64,000 nucleotides of DNA from Plasmodiophora brassicae. Taxonomy: Eukaryota; Endomyxa: Phytomyxea; Phytomyxea; Plasmodiophorida. The position numbers and the translations under genes were made by a program. The stretch covers positions 1,860,001-1,924,000 of the forward strand of contig CP145410.1 of the NCBI GenBank assembly GCA_036867785.1, in the 5' to 3' direction. The notes under the pieces were generated by a model that had not been told where the DNA came from, did no database searches, and saw only the letters and a list, made by a program, of their open reading frames with translations. Positions 52,655 to 63,760 of this stretch are shown here, in pieces. The stretch's first letter is position 1. Every line of letters begins with the position of its first letter.

Positions 52655-53614
52655 ATGCCGAGGCAGCACGGTCTGGATGGGGCTCCCGACGCTCTGCAGA
52701 TCTTGTCCTATGCCGTCTTCGCGGTGCTCGTCCTATCGTTCGCTCTGCTGATCGGCCCTGCACTACCGGCGGCGGCCATGCCAGGCGTTGCCGGCGCTTA
52801 CGTTGTCGTGACGGCCTGCCTCGTGCTTTCGGCAGCAATGGCGACACGGATATCAACGACGGACCCAAGCGTTGTCAACAGGAGCGTTCCCAGGCATGCG
52901 ATGACGACAACAATGATTCAGGAGCGGCAGCGCGCCAGCCAAGACGCACCTGATTGTCGGTGGTGCCCCTACTGTGTCTGGCCAGTACACATATCCAGCA
53001 AGCACTGCAGATCGTGCGACAAATGCACGTAGGTAACCGTATCACATCTCTATGAGCAGCTCATAAATAACAGGTGGCTGTTCGGCAGATTGCAGTTTGA
53101 CCACCACTGTCGATGGATCAACAATGACGTCGGGGGTCCCAATTATCAGGCCTTCATAGCGCAATTGGTATCAGCAGCTGCTCAGACTGCCTTGCACTCT
53201 ACACTTGGAGTATACGTTCTAGCAAGCGGGCCTTCACCGTCATCGCATGCGACACAGCCGGTTCTCATTCCTATTCTCACTGGGGCCTCGACGGCCATTG
53301 CAGCTATAGTCCTAATTCTGATTCTGCATCTGATCGCACTTCACATCTTTCTAGCACGTCTTCGAATGACGACAGTGAGTCGCGTCCAATCGCATATATT
53401 TCGTGCCGACTAAGCACGTGCATAGTACGAGTACATTGTCCAGAGGCGGTCGTACTCATCAGGCAACGCCCATCAGCACGAATCATTATTGTGCCCGTGC
53501 AGAGTGGCCACTCGCGTGTACAATCATCCAGAACCCCCAGCGCAATCCCAAGCACAGACCGCTCCAGAGCCGTATCAGACCGGCAACGGCGATGCTGAAA
53601 GTGTCGGCCCTTAA
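52655..53614 (+). CDS. DHHC-type palmitoyltransferase
   Basis: Exons 52655-53028, 53074-53374 and 53426-53614 give 287 residues. Two N-terminal TMs (ILSYAVFAVLVLSFALLIG, AYVVVTACLVLSAAMA), then the cysteine-rich domain: CRWCPYCVWPVHISSKHCRS, CDKC, and the catalytic DHHC in FDHHCRWINNDVGGPNYQAF. Two further TMs (about residues 170-230) precede the splice that creates TTYEYIVQRR, the conserved TTxE motif. All zinc ligands and the active cysteine are present, so it should S-acylate proteins on an internal membrane. WINNDVG replaces the usual NNC(V/I)G cysteine with Asp, a known variation. Substrate unknown. Confidence 0.92.
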
Positions 53615-53788
53615 AAATACCTACACTGAATGGATATTAATCCCGCATGGAGGTTGCCATCGCCATCGCACATGACGTCGATGTTGTGCTTCGGCGGCAA
53701 CTCCAATGGGCCACTGTGGTCACCCGGTCAACAGACGTTAGCAGTCATCTGTATGTAACTCGAGGACCGGATGAGGTCGGGAGTCGGG
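53615..53788. other. Short spacer before the RAP gene
   Basis: No features supported. Confidence 0.4.
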
Positions 53789-55653
53789 ATGCGCAACGTG
53801 CGCGCGCCGGTGGAGGCGCGTGGCGGACCCCGCAGCGCCAGTCGCAGCTGCACTCAAGCGAGCACACGGCCCGTCGCACTATCGCTGCAGTCAGGCATGG
53901 CTCCACCGGTGCAGGCGCAATGGGCCGTCCTCAATACGCTTCGCACCTGCACGACGGCCAAACACGTCCGCGATCTGATTCACAAGGTGCACTCCAGCGG
54001 CCAGGCCACCGACCTGTCTGCCGAGACGCTTGCCACGACATGTAATTGGCGCTGGTCGCCTGGCTGGTTTTCGTATATTTTAACCGACCGCAAACAGGTC
54101 AGACGCTGTGCAGGCTATCGTCTCGGGAGCGCGTCCCGTATCGAATGTGTTCCGCAACGACGATACTTGTCGAATGGGTGCGGGAAAGACTCGCCGCCAA
54201 CCGATGCACGCCCGTCGTCGCTGCAAAGCTGCTGCAAGCGTCGCAAATCCTGCTTCGAGACGAGCGCCCGGGCACAGCGGTCGCGCTGATCGACCTGTTC
54301 AAACAAGGCATCGATTCGATGGACCCGGGACCCTTCATCGGAGGGGTGATCGCCATCAGCAACATGAAGGCGCCGCTTCGGGCTGATGAGTCGCTCTGGA
54401 GCGCTGTCGTTCGACGTGGCGAGCCGATGCTGTCCGACGTGAGTGCATCCGAACTGGCAAAGTTCGTTGGCGCCATTGTTCGCGTCGGGCTGGTCCAGGA
54501 ACCGGTTATTCCGCTGTTCAAGAAGGCCAGCGAGAAGATTACCGAGCTTGGCGTCGATGGAATGGCGACCGGTCGCCTGGCCGAGCTCGTGTGGGCCTTA
54601 TCGAGGACCGGCACGCTGCCGTACGAGTTCGCCAGGACAGTTGTCGCCGATCGTGTCATCTCGGAGATGTCGTTCCTGACGCCGCAGCTGATGTCCCAGT
54701 TCGTGTGCTCCATGGCGCACAGTGCCGTGTGCCCTCGTCGGCTCTACGACGCCCTGGAGAATCGCCTCCAGGCACAACTGGCGCCCGAATCACCTGAACC
54801 GAGCTCCTATTCGACACAGTCGCTGGCCAACATGGCGTGGTCGATGGCGGTGGCCCGCCGACCGGCCCTGATGCCCAATCTGTGGCGTGTCCTGCAGGAA
54901 AGGTCGGATATCACAATCGGTGAACTGTGTCAGACGTTCCAGTCGATGACCTATGCGAACCTGTGCGCCGAGCCGGGTGCCATCGCACTGCCGCCCGATC
55001 AGGACCCTGACCTAGTCGACCTGCGGTATCGATGCCGAGAGGCGTTCTTCGACGACCAGCCCCTGCAGGCCACGTCTGATATCCACTTATCTGTTGTCAA
55101 GGCCGCGTTCGAGACGTGGCCAGGCGCCGTTCAAGTTGAGGAGCAATGTTCCAAGACCGGGTACTGGTTGGACTTTGCCCTGCCGAAGAAGCGAATGGCC
55201 TGGGAGGTGAATGGGCCTCATCACTACTGCCGGTTGTCGATGCGGATGCGTGGCGCGTCCCTGTTGAAGAAGAGCATTGTGGTGGCGGCTGGCTGGGACT
55301 TCCGATCGATTCCGTACTACGACTGGACGTTCGGTAAAGCCAACATGGAAGGCAAGGTCAACTACCTGAAAATGAGCGCCATGCCGACGGGGAAAGATGT
55401 GGGCGCACGACGCACGCGTCGGACAACATCGGTCAACAAGGACTTTGTCGAGAACGTGTCTCCAGAAGAGGGCGCCGAGCTAGGCGCGCATGGGCATCCT
55501 GACACGTTTGCTGACGACGACGACGTGAGTGCAACACATAATTCGACGCCTTCGAATGCGTGTACGGCAACGTCGCCGGTCAGCGAAATTACGGGCGATG
55601 ACGATCCGCCTGCATCAGAGGTTCGGGACAGCGAATGCAGAGTTCCATGCTAG
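53789..55653 (+). CDS. RAP-domain protein, probably mitochondrial
   Basis: Exons 53789-54041 and 54098-55653 (56-nt intron) give 602 residues. The basic N-terminus (MRNVRAPVEARGGPRSASRS) fits mitochondrial import. The middle has helical repeats of the FASTK/OPR kind (LAKFVGAIVRVGLVQEP, RLAELVWALSRTGTLP, LMSQFVCSMAH, SLANMAWSMAVARRP). The C-terminal RAP domain has CSKTGYWLDFALPKKRMAWE, VNGPHHYC and FRSIPYYDW. RAP proteins in other protists and in mitochondria bind organelle RNA and affect its processing. The tail after the RAP domain is acidic and low complexity. The RAP fold is related to nucleases, but activity cannot be inferred. Confidence 0.88.
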
Positions 55654-55801
55654 TTAGTTGTCTATGGTACACATGCGGACGTTGCAAACCTGCGACCCAC
55701 ACGAAACATCCAGGAGCAGGCACCGATCCAGAATGTGTTCCCATTCGCACCAGGACAACAGGCGCGGCAGTGTCAAATCACCCACGCGGATCATAGTTCC
55801 A

Positions 55802-56664
55802 TTATCTTGCGGTCATACTCGTGGTCGCTTCGTACCAGGCGTCTTTGGCAGGTGGCGCGCTCGCACGATCGACATGCGTCGGCTTAGGCGTGATCGGTGG
55901 GTAGGACGGTGGCACGACGTCGGTAGAGACCACGTGCGGTGTTGCCACCATGGCTCTACCCGGGTGCATGTCGCCGCCGGTTGCCGTACGGGTGCGGCTC
56001 GGTGGAAAGGTTACAGGGGCATGGTCGTGGCCCCGCCCTGGTAAGCATCCCACACAGAATGCCAAACCTAAGGGCGCGGCCGACCTACCGATCAACTGAT
56101 CAGCAGTGGGTGAACGCGACGGTCACGGTCATCGAGAACACCAAAGCTGGTTGCTTGTATGTCGAATCGATCGCCATCTCTGTACAAGGGCTACCGTCGT
56201 TTGGCGGCTGTGCCCCTCTGGACAACGACCTGCGGTCAAGCGACGTCCCGGACAACCAGGACGCACGTGCCGCACCGTTACTGGGCGAGCATGCGATCGG
56301 GAAGCCGCGGATCAACTGTTTATCAATGGCGCCGCATACGGCCAGCAGAAGGAGGACGGCAGCAACGGCAACCTGAACAGTCCCGAACCAGACGCCGACG
56401 ACGACCACGGCCGAAAGGTGGGCGCCAGCGACCTGGTCAGCGAGGCGGTCGCCGGAAAACGTCGGCACCCTGGACCTGCGCGACGACGTCCACTAACAAC
56501 TTTGCGAAGACGCTCGCTGTGGACACAACCGTCAGATGCGTAATTATAACGGCGAATGCAGGGTTCGCGGTCGACAAGGTCGTCAGAGAGCTGGTAGCAC
56601 TGATGGACGCGGCGCGCGACATGCTCGTCGCCCCTACAACGCCCGAGCGTACGCGATGGTCCAT
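55802..56664 (-). CDS. Hypothetical small membrane protein, spliced
   Basis: Possible exons: from 56664 (MDHRVRSGVVGATSMSRAAS, then PAFAVIITHLTVVST), a segment around 56468-56330 with hydrophobic VVVVGVWFGTVQVAVAAVLL, and a last part to 55802 with a Pro/Thr-rich end (PPSYPPITPKPTHVDRASAP). The order TM, cytosolic or lumenal loop, TM, tail is sensible, but the introns joining them are not well defined. No family recognised. It sits 3' of the RAP gene (convergent) and 3' of the paralogous membrane gene. Confidence 0.3.
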
Positions 56665-56793
56665 CCTGCACCTGCCGCTTAAGCCATCGTTTGAAGTCGA
56701 CCCAGTTTACGCGCCTGACGCTCGGTCCACAAATTTATTGAATACAAGCGGAGCGATGGTGCGACACTCGTCATCAGGAAGGGAGGGGATCTC

Positions 56794-58284
56794 TCAGCGC
56801 GAGACTGCGGGCACTGTGCCGGATTTCACGGAGATGGTGGACTGGACGCCGGCATTGTTGTAGTCGAGAGGTCGTGCCGCCCCGCAGATGGCGAACATGC
56901 GTTTCGCACGTGCGGCGGCCATTTGCGCCAGATCGTCAATTCGCGTCGGTTTGGGTTTGAAAGCCCAGACGTGCAGCAATCCAGCAACCGTGAACGCGTG
57001 CTGGATCAACCAGAACAAGAACAGGCAGGCAGGCCAGCTGACCGTGTTGAACAGTGCAAATCCGACCAGCGACAGAGACGTGCATGCTCCCGCCCATCCA
57101 CTCAGGCGGACTCGACGAGCAAACGTTTGACGACGGGCCCTCTGAACAGTGTAAGGTTAATCGGCGTAGGTCTGGACTGCACAGACGCCGGCCTGCAGAC
57201 AGACCTCGGCTGTGCTGAGCGATAGCGATGCTGACGAGCTGAGGTGGTGGGACACCTTGCTGCCAGTAACAATGAAGAATACGGAAGCGGCCGTCTCGGA
57301 CAGCAGGTACAGGACAGAGATCGCTGTTGCGTCGAGGTATTCGAGGTCGAGCGCGGCGGCCATGACTTCGTCGACCTGATCGGCACATACCAGTGCGAAC
57401 ACGAGGCATGTCCAGACCCTGACAAGGAATGTTCGGACGCGGCTCGGAGTGTGCGCCGCGTCCAGCGCGCCATTCAATGCGCTGGTGACCACACCGATCG
57501 AAGCGACGTTAAACGACATCGACGCGACCGCGACGTACCTGGCGAACGCGTACGAGAACACGCGATAGTGGAAGACGCTTGAGAAGAGGGCGTATATGGC
57601 ACGGCATGTGCTGGCGAGTGCTTCCAGAACAAACACCAGCAACGTTCCGATAGGCACAGGTCGCGCCTTACCTTTGCTATCCACCGCCTGGCGCAGGCAC
57701 TGTAAGATGCACGACAAAACGGTTACGAGCGGCAGAAGGAACCCAAGGAAGGTCCACCACCAAAAGAACGGCACATTCTCGTCCAGCCAGACGACGTCGT
57801 TGAAATCCCCAGAACGGATCCGTAAGAAGCTTGCTGATGGGGACGTGGCGGCCGTTAAGAACGCCGGTGTGTTTGTTACAGAAATGATGACGATTGGAAG
57901 GTTGGTGAACGGCCCCGATCCGCCCGTGCTAAACGCAGTGGCAGCGAACACTGACATCTTGCTGGCGTCAGCGTTGATGATCTGGATGCCGGCACACTGC
58001 ATCGATGCGCAGGCGCGAGCCCACTTGTCCGCATTCGTACCGATCCGATAGTCGACGATGATAATGCGCGAACGGGCATTCCCTTGGTCAAGATGATATC
58101 CGCGTTGCAGGTCAACCGGAACGATGTAGAACTGGGCGACAACGTCGAACGATACGTTGGCGCGCACGTAGTGTGGCGATGAGAACTCGTCCCCGATCTG
58201 CGTCCGATTCGCCGACAGCACAATCACCGCCTGGGATGTGTAGACACACAGCGACGCCGCCAACACTACCCATAGTGCTAGCAT
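56794..58284 (-). CDS. Multi-pass membrane protein, receptor-like family (paralogue 2)
   Basis: Exons 58284-57187 and 57141-56794 (45-nt intron) give 481 residues. A signal peptide (LALWVVLAASLCVYTSQA) leads to an ectodomain of about 150 residues with DKWARACASMQCAGIQIINA, then about seven TMs (FLGFLLPLVTVLSCIL, ALASTCRAIYALFSSV, ASIGVVTSALNGAL, FLVRVWTCLVFALVCADQV and others). The conserved end is RRQTFARRVRLSGWAG and VAGLLHVWAFKPKPTRIDDL. The ectodomain WAxxC...C element, TM order, splice position and C-terminal motifs match the gene at 19247-20857, proving a shared origin despite low identity. Possibly a seven-TM receptor; no established family assigned. Confidence 0.75.
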
Positions 58285-59420
58285 CGTCCGGGGCCCGCTT
58301 CCTCCTCAACGCCTATGCAGGACTGAAAAAACCCAATATGGCCACTCTGCAGAGACAACCTAATTAATGCCGACGTAGACCTGGCCGATCGCTTCCGCGT
58401 ACCTGTTGCTTGGTACATTAGTGATTCCACATCGCGAGGCTCGTGCTGATCTTGATGCGGAAGGTGCACATGAAAGTCGTTCGCCATTACAAAGGGAGGC
58501 AACACTCCGATCTCTCGTCGCCCTCCACGGAATAACAAGTCGATTTCTCGATGATGCAGATGGCATTTGATGCCAATTCGAACGTTGATGCTGTCCAATT
58601 CGACGTACGCGATGATGCGCCGCCGCCGTCAGGCAACGCCCAGTGGCGTAAGGCCGCGATGGCGACCCTCTCCCCTAATCGCGGTCCTGTATAGCCGTCC
58701 GCCCCGGTCCTCGAACCGCCGTGGTGCAGCGTCGTCGGATACGAACACAACGACCCCTGTGACGGTATCCGCCGATCCGATGCAGCACGGCCGATATATC
58801 GTCTGGCACATGTCCCTGATACACAGCAGCATGTTACTCGTCCAGGGACGGCGGATATTTCGATCGCAGATACGCCCTAACCAACCAGCGGCGTCGGTGC
58901 TCGCCCATCGTCGTGCGGGCCGACACCGTCTTACATATGCCGTTGATTCCGTGTATTAGGGGTATGTTCATTACGAGAATGAACAACGCTAGGCGGCGCC
59001 CGACGTGGCTGGTGCGACGCTAGTGGCATGGCCGCAGGTTGTGCACGTGTCGACGTCAGTTTCGAACCAGTCGTCGTGTTCAAACGGCGCTGCCTCCCAT
59101 CACTCCCCAAACGCGCGCCTATACAGGGCGGCGTCAGAAATCTCGGCCCTTCATGCGCGACCTTCTCGCCGAATCCGAGTTCCTTGCAAGACTGAACAAC
59201 CCGGACGCTACCGAGCTTGCCAGGATCCAATCTCTGGGTAGGGTCATCCCTGTACTCGCCAGCAGAGATGAAGTCGTGACACCCATCCTCAGTGAGCACA
59301 TGTCGTTCCATCTCAATGACAACCTGATCGTGTTGGTGGGGTACGCCACGCGCAGAGTCACCTTGCGACTGTTCCTCGTCGAACACCCGACACTTCATGG
59401 CACCGACCACGTCATCTAGG
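58285..59420 (+). other. Region with weak plus-strand coding signals
   Basis: Two segments look protein-like: MQMAFDANSNVDAVQFDVRD from 58551 (stop near 58695), and a segment from about 59150 with RDLLAESEFLARLNNPDATE, VIPVLASRDEVVTPILSEHM and LNDNLIVLVGYATRRVTLRL, ending at 59419. They may be exons of one gene, but no consistent joins were found and no family is recognised. Confidence 0.35.
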
Positions 59421-60054
59421 ACCCACGTAGCGCATGGGAGACGGATATCATTGTGCACCTAGATGATCCGCTGCGCTGATGCGGTATCATGCGACCATGT
59501 GAGACGGATTGACCACGGAGTGGAAGTCAAAAGGTGTTCCTTAAGCAGCGGTAGCGCATGCACGTATCGGTTGATCATTGGAGTAAATTTCGAAAACCTT
59601 GCAAGTCGTCCCGTACCCGTGTGTGCCGAAGCTGAACATCACATCTATTCGAGGTCGGTTGATCAGTGTTTTCAACAGTCAGTCGCGACCGGTCGCGACT
59701 GACAAAACCGGCCGCGACTGTTCGTCGTCTGCACCCACTGGCCACTTGCTATAATAGCGACTCGGATCAGGGGAGCCAAACGGGGGCCAGGCGACAGCGC
59801 CAACTTTGAGTTAGGTATTCAGGAGACCGCGGTAAAACAGGTTCAATACGGGTTAGCATTGCAAGTGCAAACACTGTGAGCTGCGATTCTGTTGGTAGAA
59901 AACAATTGCAAGTTTCTGTTATACACGGCGTGAACGTGCACGACGCCCTCGCTTGACAGGCGAGACGGCCGGGTGCAATGATCACAGACCGGTGCACACG
60001 GCATGTTGGATGATAGATCACCTACGACAGCAGAGATTCGTTTATTGTTATTTG
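59421..60054. other. Region without supported gene, with palindrome
   Basis: Short frames only. A perfect 24-bp palindrome lies at 59679-59702, and a third CCGCGACTG-like half-site follows at about 59712. Confidence 0.5.
59679..59702. repeat. Perfect 24-bp palindrome
   Basis: TCAGTCGCGACC followed by its exact reverse complement, GGTCGCGACTGA. Could be an operator-like protein site or a junction of inverted transposon ends. Confidence 0.85.
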
Positions 60055-61205
60055 TCACTTGCTGGCGCCTGGAACACCGGATCCTCCCGCGGGGACACGC
60101 TTCGAATAATTGTTCATGGTGGCATTGCTGCGTCTGCGTCGCGCTTTGATGTGTTCGCGGACGCGTTGCGGGATCCACAGGTCGCAGCACGCGTACACAG
60201 TGAAAACGTTAACTACAATATCAAGGACGACACACAGGTGGCCGAATGACGACCATGGCGTGACGCGATCGACGAAGACGTCGATGGCCAGGTAGACGAT
60301 TGAGGTGATCATAGTGGCACACATTGCCACAGAAGACCAAGGACGACACACAGGTGGCCGAATGACGACCATGGCGTGACGCGATCGACGAAGACGTCGA
60401 TGGCCAGGTAGACGATTGAGGTGATCATAGTGGCACACATTGCCACAGAAGACCCAACGGCATTCTCGACCGCGATCTTGTACAGGCGCCGGGCGTCGAC
60501 AGCTGCCGCCAACTCGCCTGGCACCGCTGCCCCCGGACGCATCATTCGCGAATGTTTCTGCAAGACGATGAAGAATTTCGTGATGAGCGCCGTGGTGAGG
60601 ACGACGATGCCGGCGCAGACAATGGGCGGGGCAAACGTAGGCACTAACGGGACACAGGCGGCAGCTTCTTCAACGATAGTCCCCGATGTGATCGCTGCCA
60701 GCGCCATCGTCGTCAGTAACATTCCGATAAAGCTGAGGCGAAGCCCCAGCATGAAGAGCGAGTTCTTCGAATCCTTATCGACACACAACAATCGTTCGTA
60801 CAGGAAGGCCTGAACGAAAATTACGACGCCGCCGTCTAGCAGTGACGTGAATGCAAGCGAAATTATAGTGTGCGAATTTGCATTCCTACAGAAGAGTGAG
60901 ACGGACGATGCGGTCCTGGATGAGGAGCATAATGCATGTGATCAGGCCGGACATGCAAGCACCGAATAGGGCCCAGGATAGGTTCGCAACGGACTATTGA
61001 TCGGCTGCTCGGCGATAGAGAACATCGTGGAGGCCATCAGAGCGAACTGGATGCAGGTCGCGCTGGTTGACATCCAAACTGACCATTGCGGAACGGTTCG
61101 CCACTCCATCACGCTCACGACGTCGATCACGTCGGCAACGCCAACCGACGTAAGTATAAAGCTTGAGTTCTGTGACATGCATGCTGTGTAGACCGGACCG
61201 TCCAA
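60055..61205 (-). CDS. Multi-pass membrane protein of unknown family
   Basis: From 61205 (or an internal ATG, MSQNSSFILTSVGVADVIDV): an N-terminal helix, then FCRNANSHTIISLAFTSLLD with GGVVIFVQAFLYERL, CVDKDSKNSLFMLGLRLSF with IGMLLTTMALAAITSG, PIVCAGIVVLTTALITKFFI and VAMCATMITSIVYLAIDVFV, then a region with VVNVFTVYACCDLWIPQRV and a basic Ser-rich tail. Five to seven TMs. The splice between first and second exons lies near 60920-60960. A 116-bp tandem duplication (60223-60454) repeats the TITSIVYLAIDVF-coding part and shifts the frame, so two alternative 3' ends are possible. The first codons lie within a mobile repeat (61187-61223). Confidence 0.5.
60223..60454. repeat. 116-bp tandem duplication
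   Basis: AAGGACGACACACAGGTGGC and the bases following are repeated perfectly with an offset of 116 bp. Each copy includes the end of one exon and its CTG-type acceptor side. 116 is not a multiple of three. Confidence 0.9.
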
Positions 61206-61223
61206 CTAGGCCACAAGAGCAGC
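61187..61223 (+). repeat. Third copy of the TGTAGACC repeat end
   Basis: TGTAGACCGGACCGTCCAAC and following bases match the half-site of the palindrome at 9717-9786 with three differences. It overlaps the start of the membrane-protein gene. Confidence 0.85.
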
Positions 61224-61614
61224 TAGTCACTGCTAGGCAGTCCCCTACCACCCTCGAAGCCATTCTCAAATTCACTGTTTATTCACGTGGAATAAATGCT
61301 GGGCGACGCCCGACGTGGCTGGAATGCAACGCCGGGTCGACAGGCGGGGCCAGTCGCCAGGGGCAGGTACCTACCTACATAGTGATGGTACGCACTGCGC
61401 CGCTCAGCCGTTTAAGGCGAGCGGCGGCGGTGCGGTGCTCGGTTCGCGGGGCAGGGCGATGCCCTGCGGCGCTGGCTTAGATTGGGATACGATAGTGCCA
61501 TGCTGCACCGGGTCGGGGGCACCGTCACACAGGGGGGAGTGGGTGCCCGACCGCGTCGCAGCACGGCTTGGTCTTGCGGAGCTAGGGGGAGGTCTTGGTG
61601 ACGGCAGCGCACAC
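61224..61614. other. Region without supported gene
   Basis: No convincing coding frame. GC-rich, with the same GGCGACGCCCGACGTGGCTG word (61303-61323) that occurs near 58992-59012. Confidence 0.4.
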
Positions 61615-62659
61615 TCAGTAGGGCAGCGCGGGCGGCGGGGCGATCACGGCGGGTGCCAGCGCGGGCAGGCGCCCCCGGGCGCCTGGTCTTGTGGGAGGCG
61701 CGTGCCTGTGACGGTATGGCAGCAGGCGGCGCGGCTCGGCGACGTCGTGCGCCGGGCGCAGGACGGGGTCGGCCGCGACGGACGACACCAGCAGCAGTAG
61801 CAGTGCGGCCGGCACCAGCCTTAGCAACAGGTCGACGCGGCGGTCTGGCTCGTGCTGGGCGTTCTCAATGACGGCCTCGGCAGCGGCGACGGCGGCTTGG
61901 TTTTCCGGCTCCTTCTGTAGGCCGGGCTCGATGAACGCGGTGCTGTGCTGGCCGGCCAGCGCGGCGACGCCCTGGGCCAATATCAACAACGGCGCCCCGT
62001 GCAGGCACTTGGCGACGGCCGCCCGGATCACCGTGCCCAGCACGTGCATCCACCGGCGCTGACGGTCGGACAACCGGAAGGTCGCGTCCCGCCAGGTCGG
62101 CATGATGCAGGGCACCGTCGTCGAATCGGCCGCTTCGGGTTCATCCAAAGTAAGATGTCGCAGTCTTGCAGTTGCAGCGAGACGTAGTCCATCGCGTTCT
62201 TGTAGTCGGCCCGCCCAGGATGCATCAGCCGAACCCGCCAATCAACCACCGGGTGCAGCAGGCGCATGGACTCGACGCAACGCGCCAGGTGGAACCGAGA
62301 CGCCGGGTAACGCCCGGCACACCCTGACACGGGATCTGGCAGCCCGGTTACCGGTTGCAAATCCAGGAGAGGATAGCGTACGCGTCTTCGCCGGCACAAC
62401 GCGCTACGGGATGCGGCTGGTTGTACGGCTGGACTTGCAGCGGCATGAGTTTCTCCCTTGCGCCGGCCCACGTCAGCTGATCATGCAGCGCCTGGAGCAG
62501 GGCGTCCTCCCTTGTCGGCAGCGGCGGCAGCCTCGGCACACGTCGGCCCCTATCACGAAACGCGTCAATCACCCGTTGGCGCTCGCGTCGGGCCGACGCA
62601 CCGGCCGCCCACAGCTGGTTGCAGCGTGCGAGAACCGGGCACCGACGCGTAATCCTCAC
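61615..62659 (-). CDS. Hypothetical protein with C-terminal membrane segment
   Basis: From 62659: MRITRRCPVLARCNQLWAAG, RRERQRVIDAFRDRGRRVPR, REDALLQALHDQLTWAGARE, then after a possible 28-nt intron RYPASRFHLARCVESMRLLH with PGRADYKNAMDYVSLQLQDC and ILLWMNPKRP. A change of frame near 62130 leads to WMHVLGTVIRAAVAKCLHGA, helical text and a hydrophobic LLLRLVPAALLLLLVSSVAA, close to the end at 61615. The joint near 62130 has no good intron, so the 3' part could be another exon or a frameshift. The layout (soluble domain plus one TM) suggests a tail-anchored protein. No family recognised. Confidence 0.4.
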
Positions 62660-62715
62660 GATGTTGCTGTGTCGATCCGCGAGCGCCCGCTTCGGCGTGA
62701 ACGGCAGGAACTTTA

Positions 62716-62790
62716 GGGGACTGTTTTTTACGTGTAAAATACATGTAATTTACACTCAACCAGCCATTCTCTGTTTTTAACAATTCCATA
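62716..62790 (-). mobile_element. Remnant of the 623-bp element family
   Basis: On the minus strand it begins TATGGAATTGTTAAAAACAG and follows the left end of the element at 49479 for about 75 bp with few changes, then stops at GGGGACTG. It lies 5' of the hypothetical minus-strand gene. The second end and a target duplication were not found. Confidence 0.75.
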
Positions 62791-62915
62791 GGCGTGGCCA
62801 ACACGATGTCGTTGACAGGTCCCATAATGCCGCCAACGGCGTGGACGAAATCAATAGCGGCAACGCTGCTCGGCAACGGGCTTAATTAACCCCCCAAAAA
62901 ACTGGGTCCATAAAT

Positions 62916-63182
62916 TCGATTTTTTGGGCTGATTTCTTCATGCGTTGTCAGCTGTCAGACGGCTCATCCAGGCAATGTCCTGATGTGTGCAGAACAGATA
63001 ACCCCCAGCATGCATGGCACATGCCGTGCTGACGGTGTACCACCCGAAGTCAGCCCTGCAAGATCGCTTCTGCCTGGCTGGGGGTTACCTGTTGTGCACA
63101 CATCAGGACATTGCCTGGATGAGTAGACCCGTTTGACAGGTGACAACGCATGAAGCAAGAATAAATCCGCACCAAAAATAGG
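62916..63182. repeat. Foldback repeat
   Basis: CTCATCCAGGCAATGTCCTG and bases to 63009 are inverted at 63075-63122 with two mismatches. Weaker pairing continues outward (TTCATGCGTTGTCA on both sides) to about 62918 and 63180. The loop is about 65 bp. No coding; probably a MITE-like element. Confidence 0.8.
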
Positions 63183-63193
63183 CGCATGGCTGG

Positions 63194-63760
63194 ATGCCCG
63201 ATTCCGGGGCGCACGCGTGTCTGCGGATTGCGGCGGCTGCTTTCCAATCGTCATTGGCGAACTGCCATTTATGGGACCGTGCCGAGCAGGTGCCATCGCC
63301 GTGGTGGGCGTCGTCAGCACGGCAGACGACCCGACGACGCTGCCGCCAACGCCGCGTACTGCGATATCGTACACTGCCGCCCGGTCGGCACCGTACGGCA
63401 CAAGTGGTCCAGACCCAGATGCGCCTGCCTTCCCTGTCCGCTCGCGCCGACGTCGCCGCCGGACAGAGGCACGGGTCAACGCGACCGCTACGACCTCATT
63501 CGAGCCTGCTGGACGCCAGGCGACGTTTCCGACACGTCTGCGAGATCGTACTGCACCTTGACGATAGGTACAAGTCATCGCCTGCTGCACAGTCACGCAG
63601 GCCTTCTGACACGCTGGACGTCATAGGTCTGCCGTCGCCTGCCGTCGAAGCGGGATGGGTACAACGTCGCGCAGGCCTGGTGACGCACTCGTCGTCCGAC
63701 GATTGCTACGACTTGGCATGCCGCGCCCCTGCCCTGCACCATGCGCCGGTGGCTGGCTGA
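63194..63760 (+). other. Weak open frame at the right edge
   Basis: A 188-codon frame with ARADVAAGQRHGSTRPLRPH and HVCEIVLHLDDRYKS could be part of a gene, but composition is arginine-rich and other frames are equally open. Not supported as a gene. 63761-64000 shows nothing further. Confidence 0.25.
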
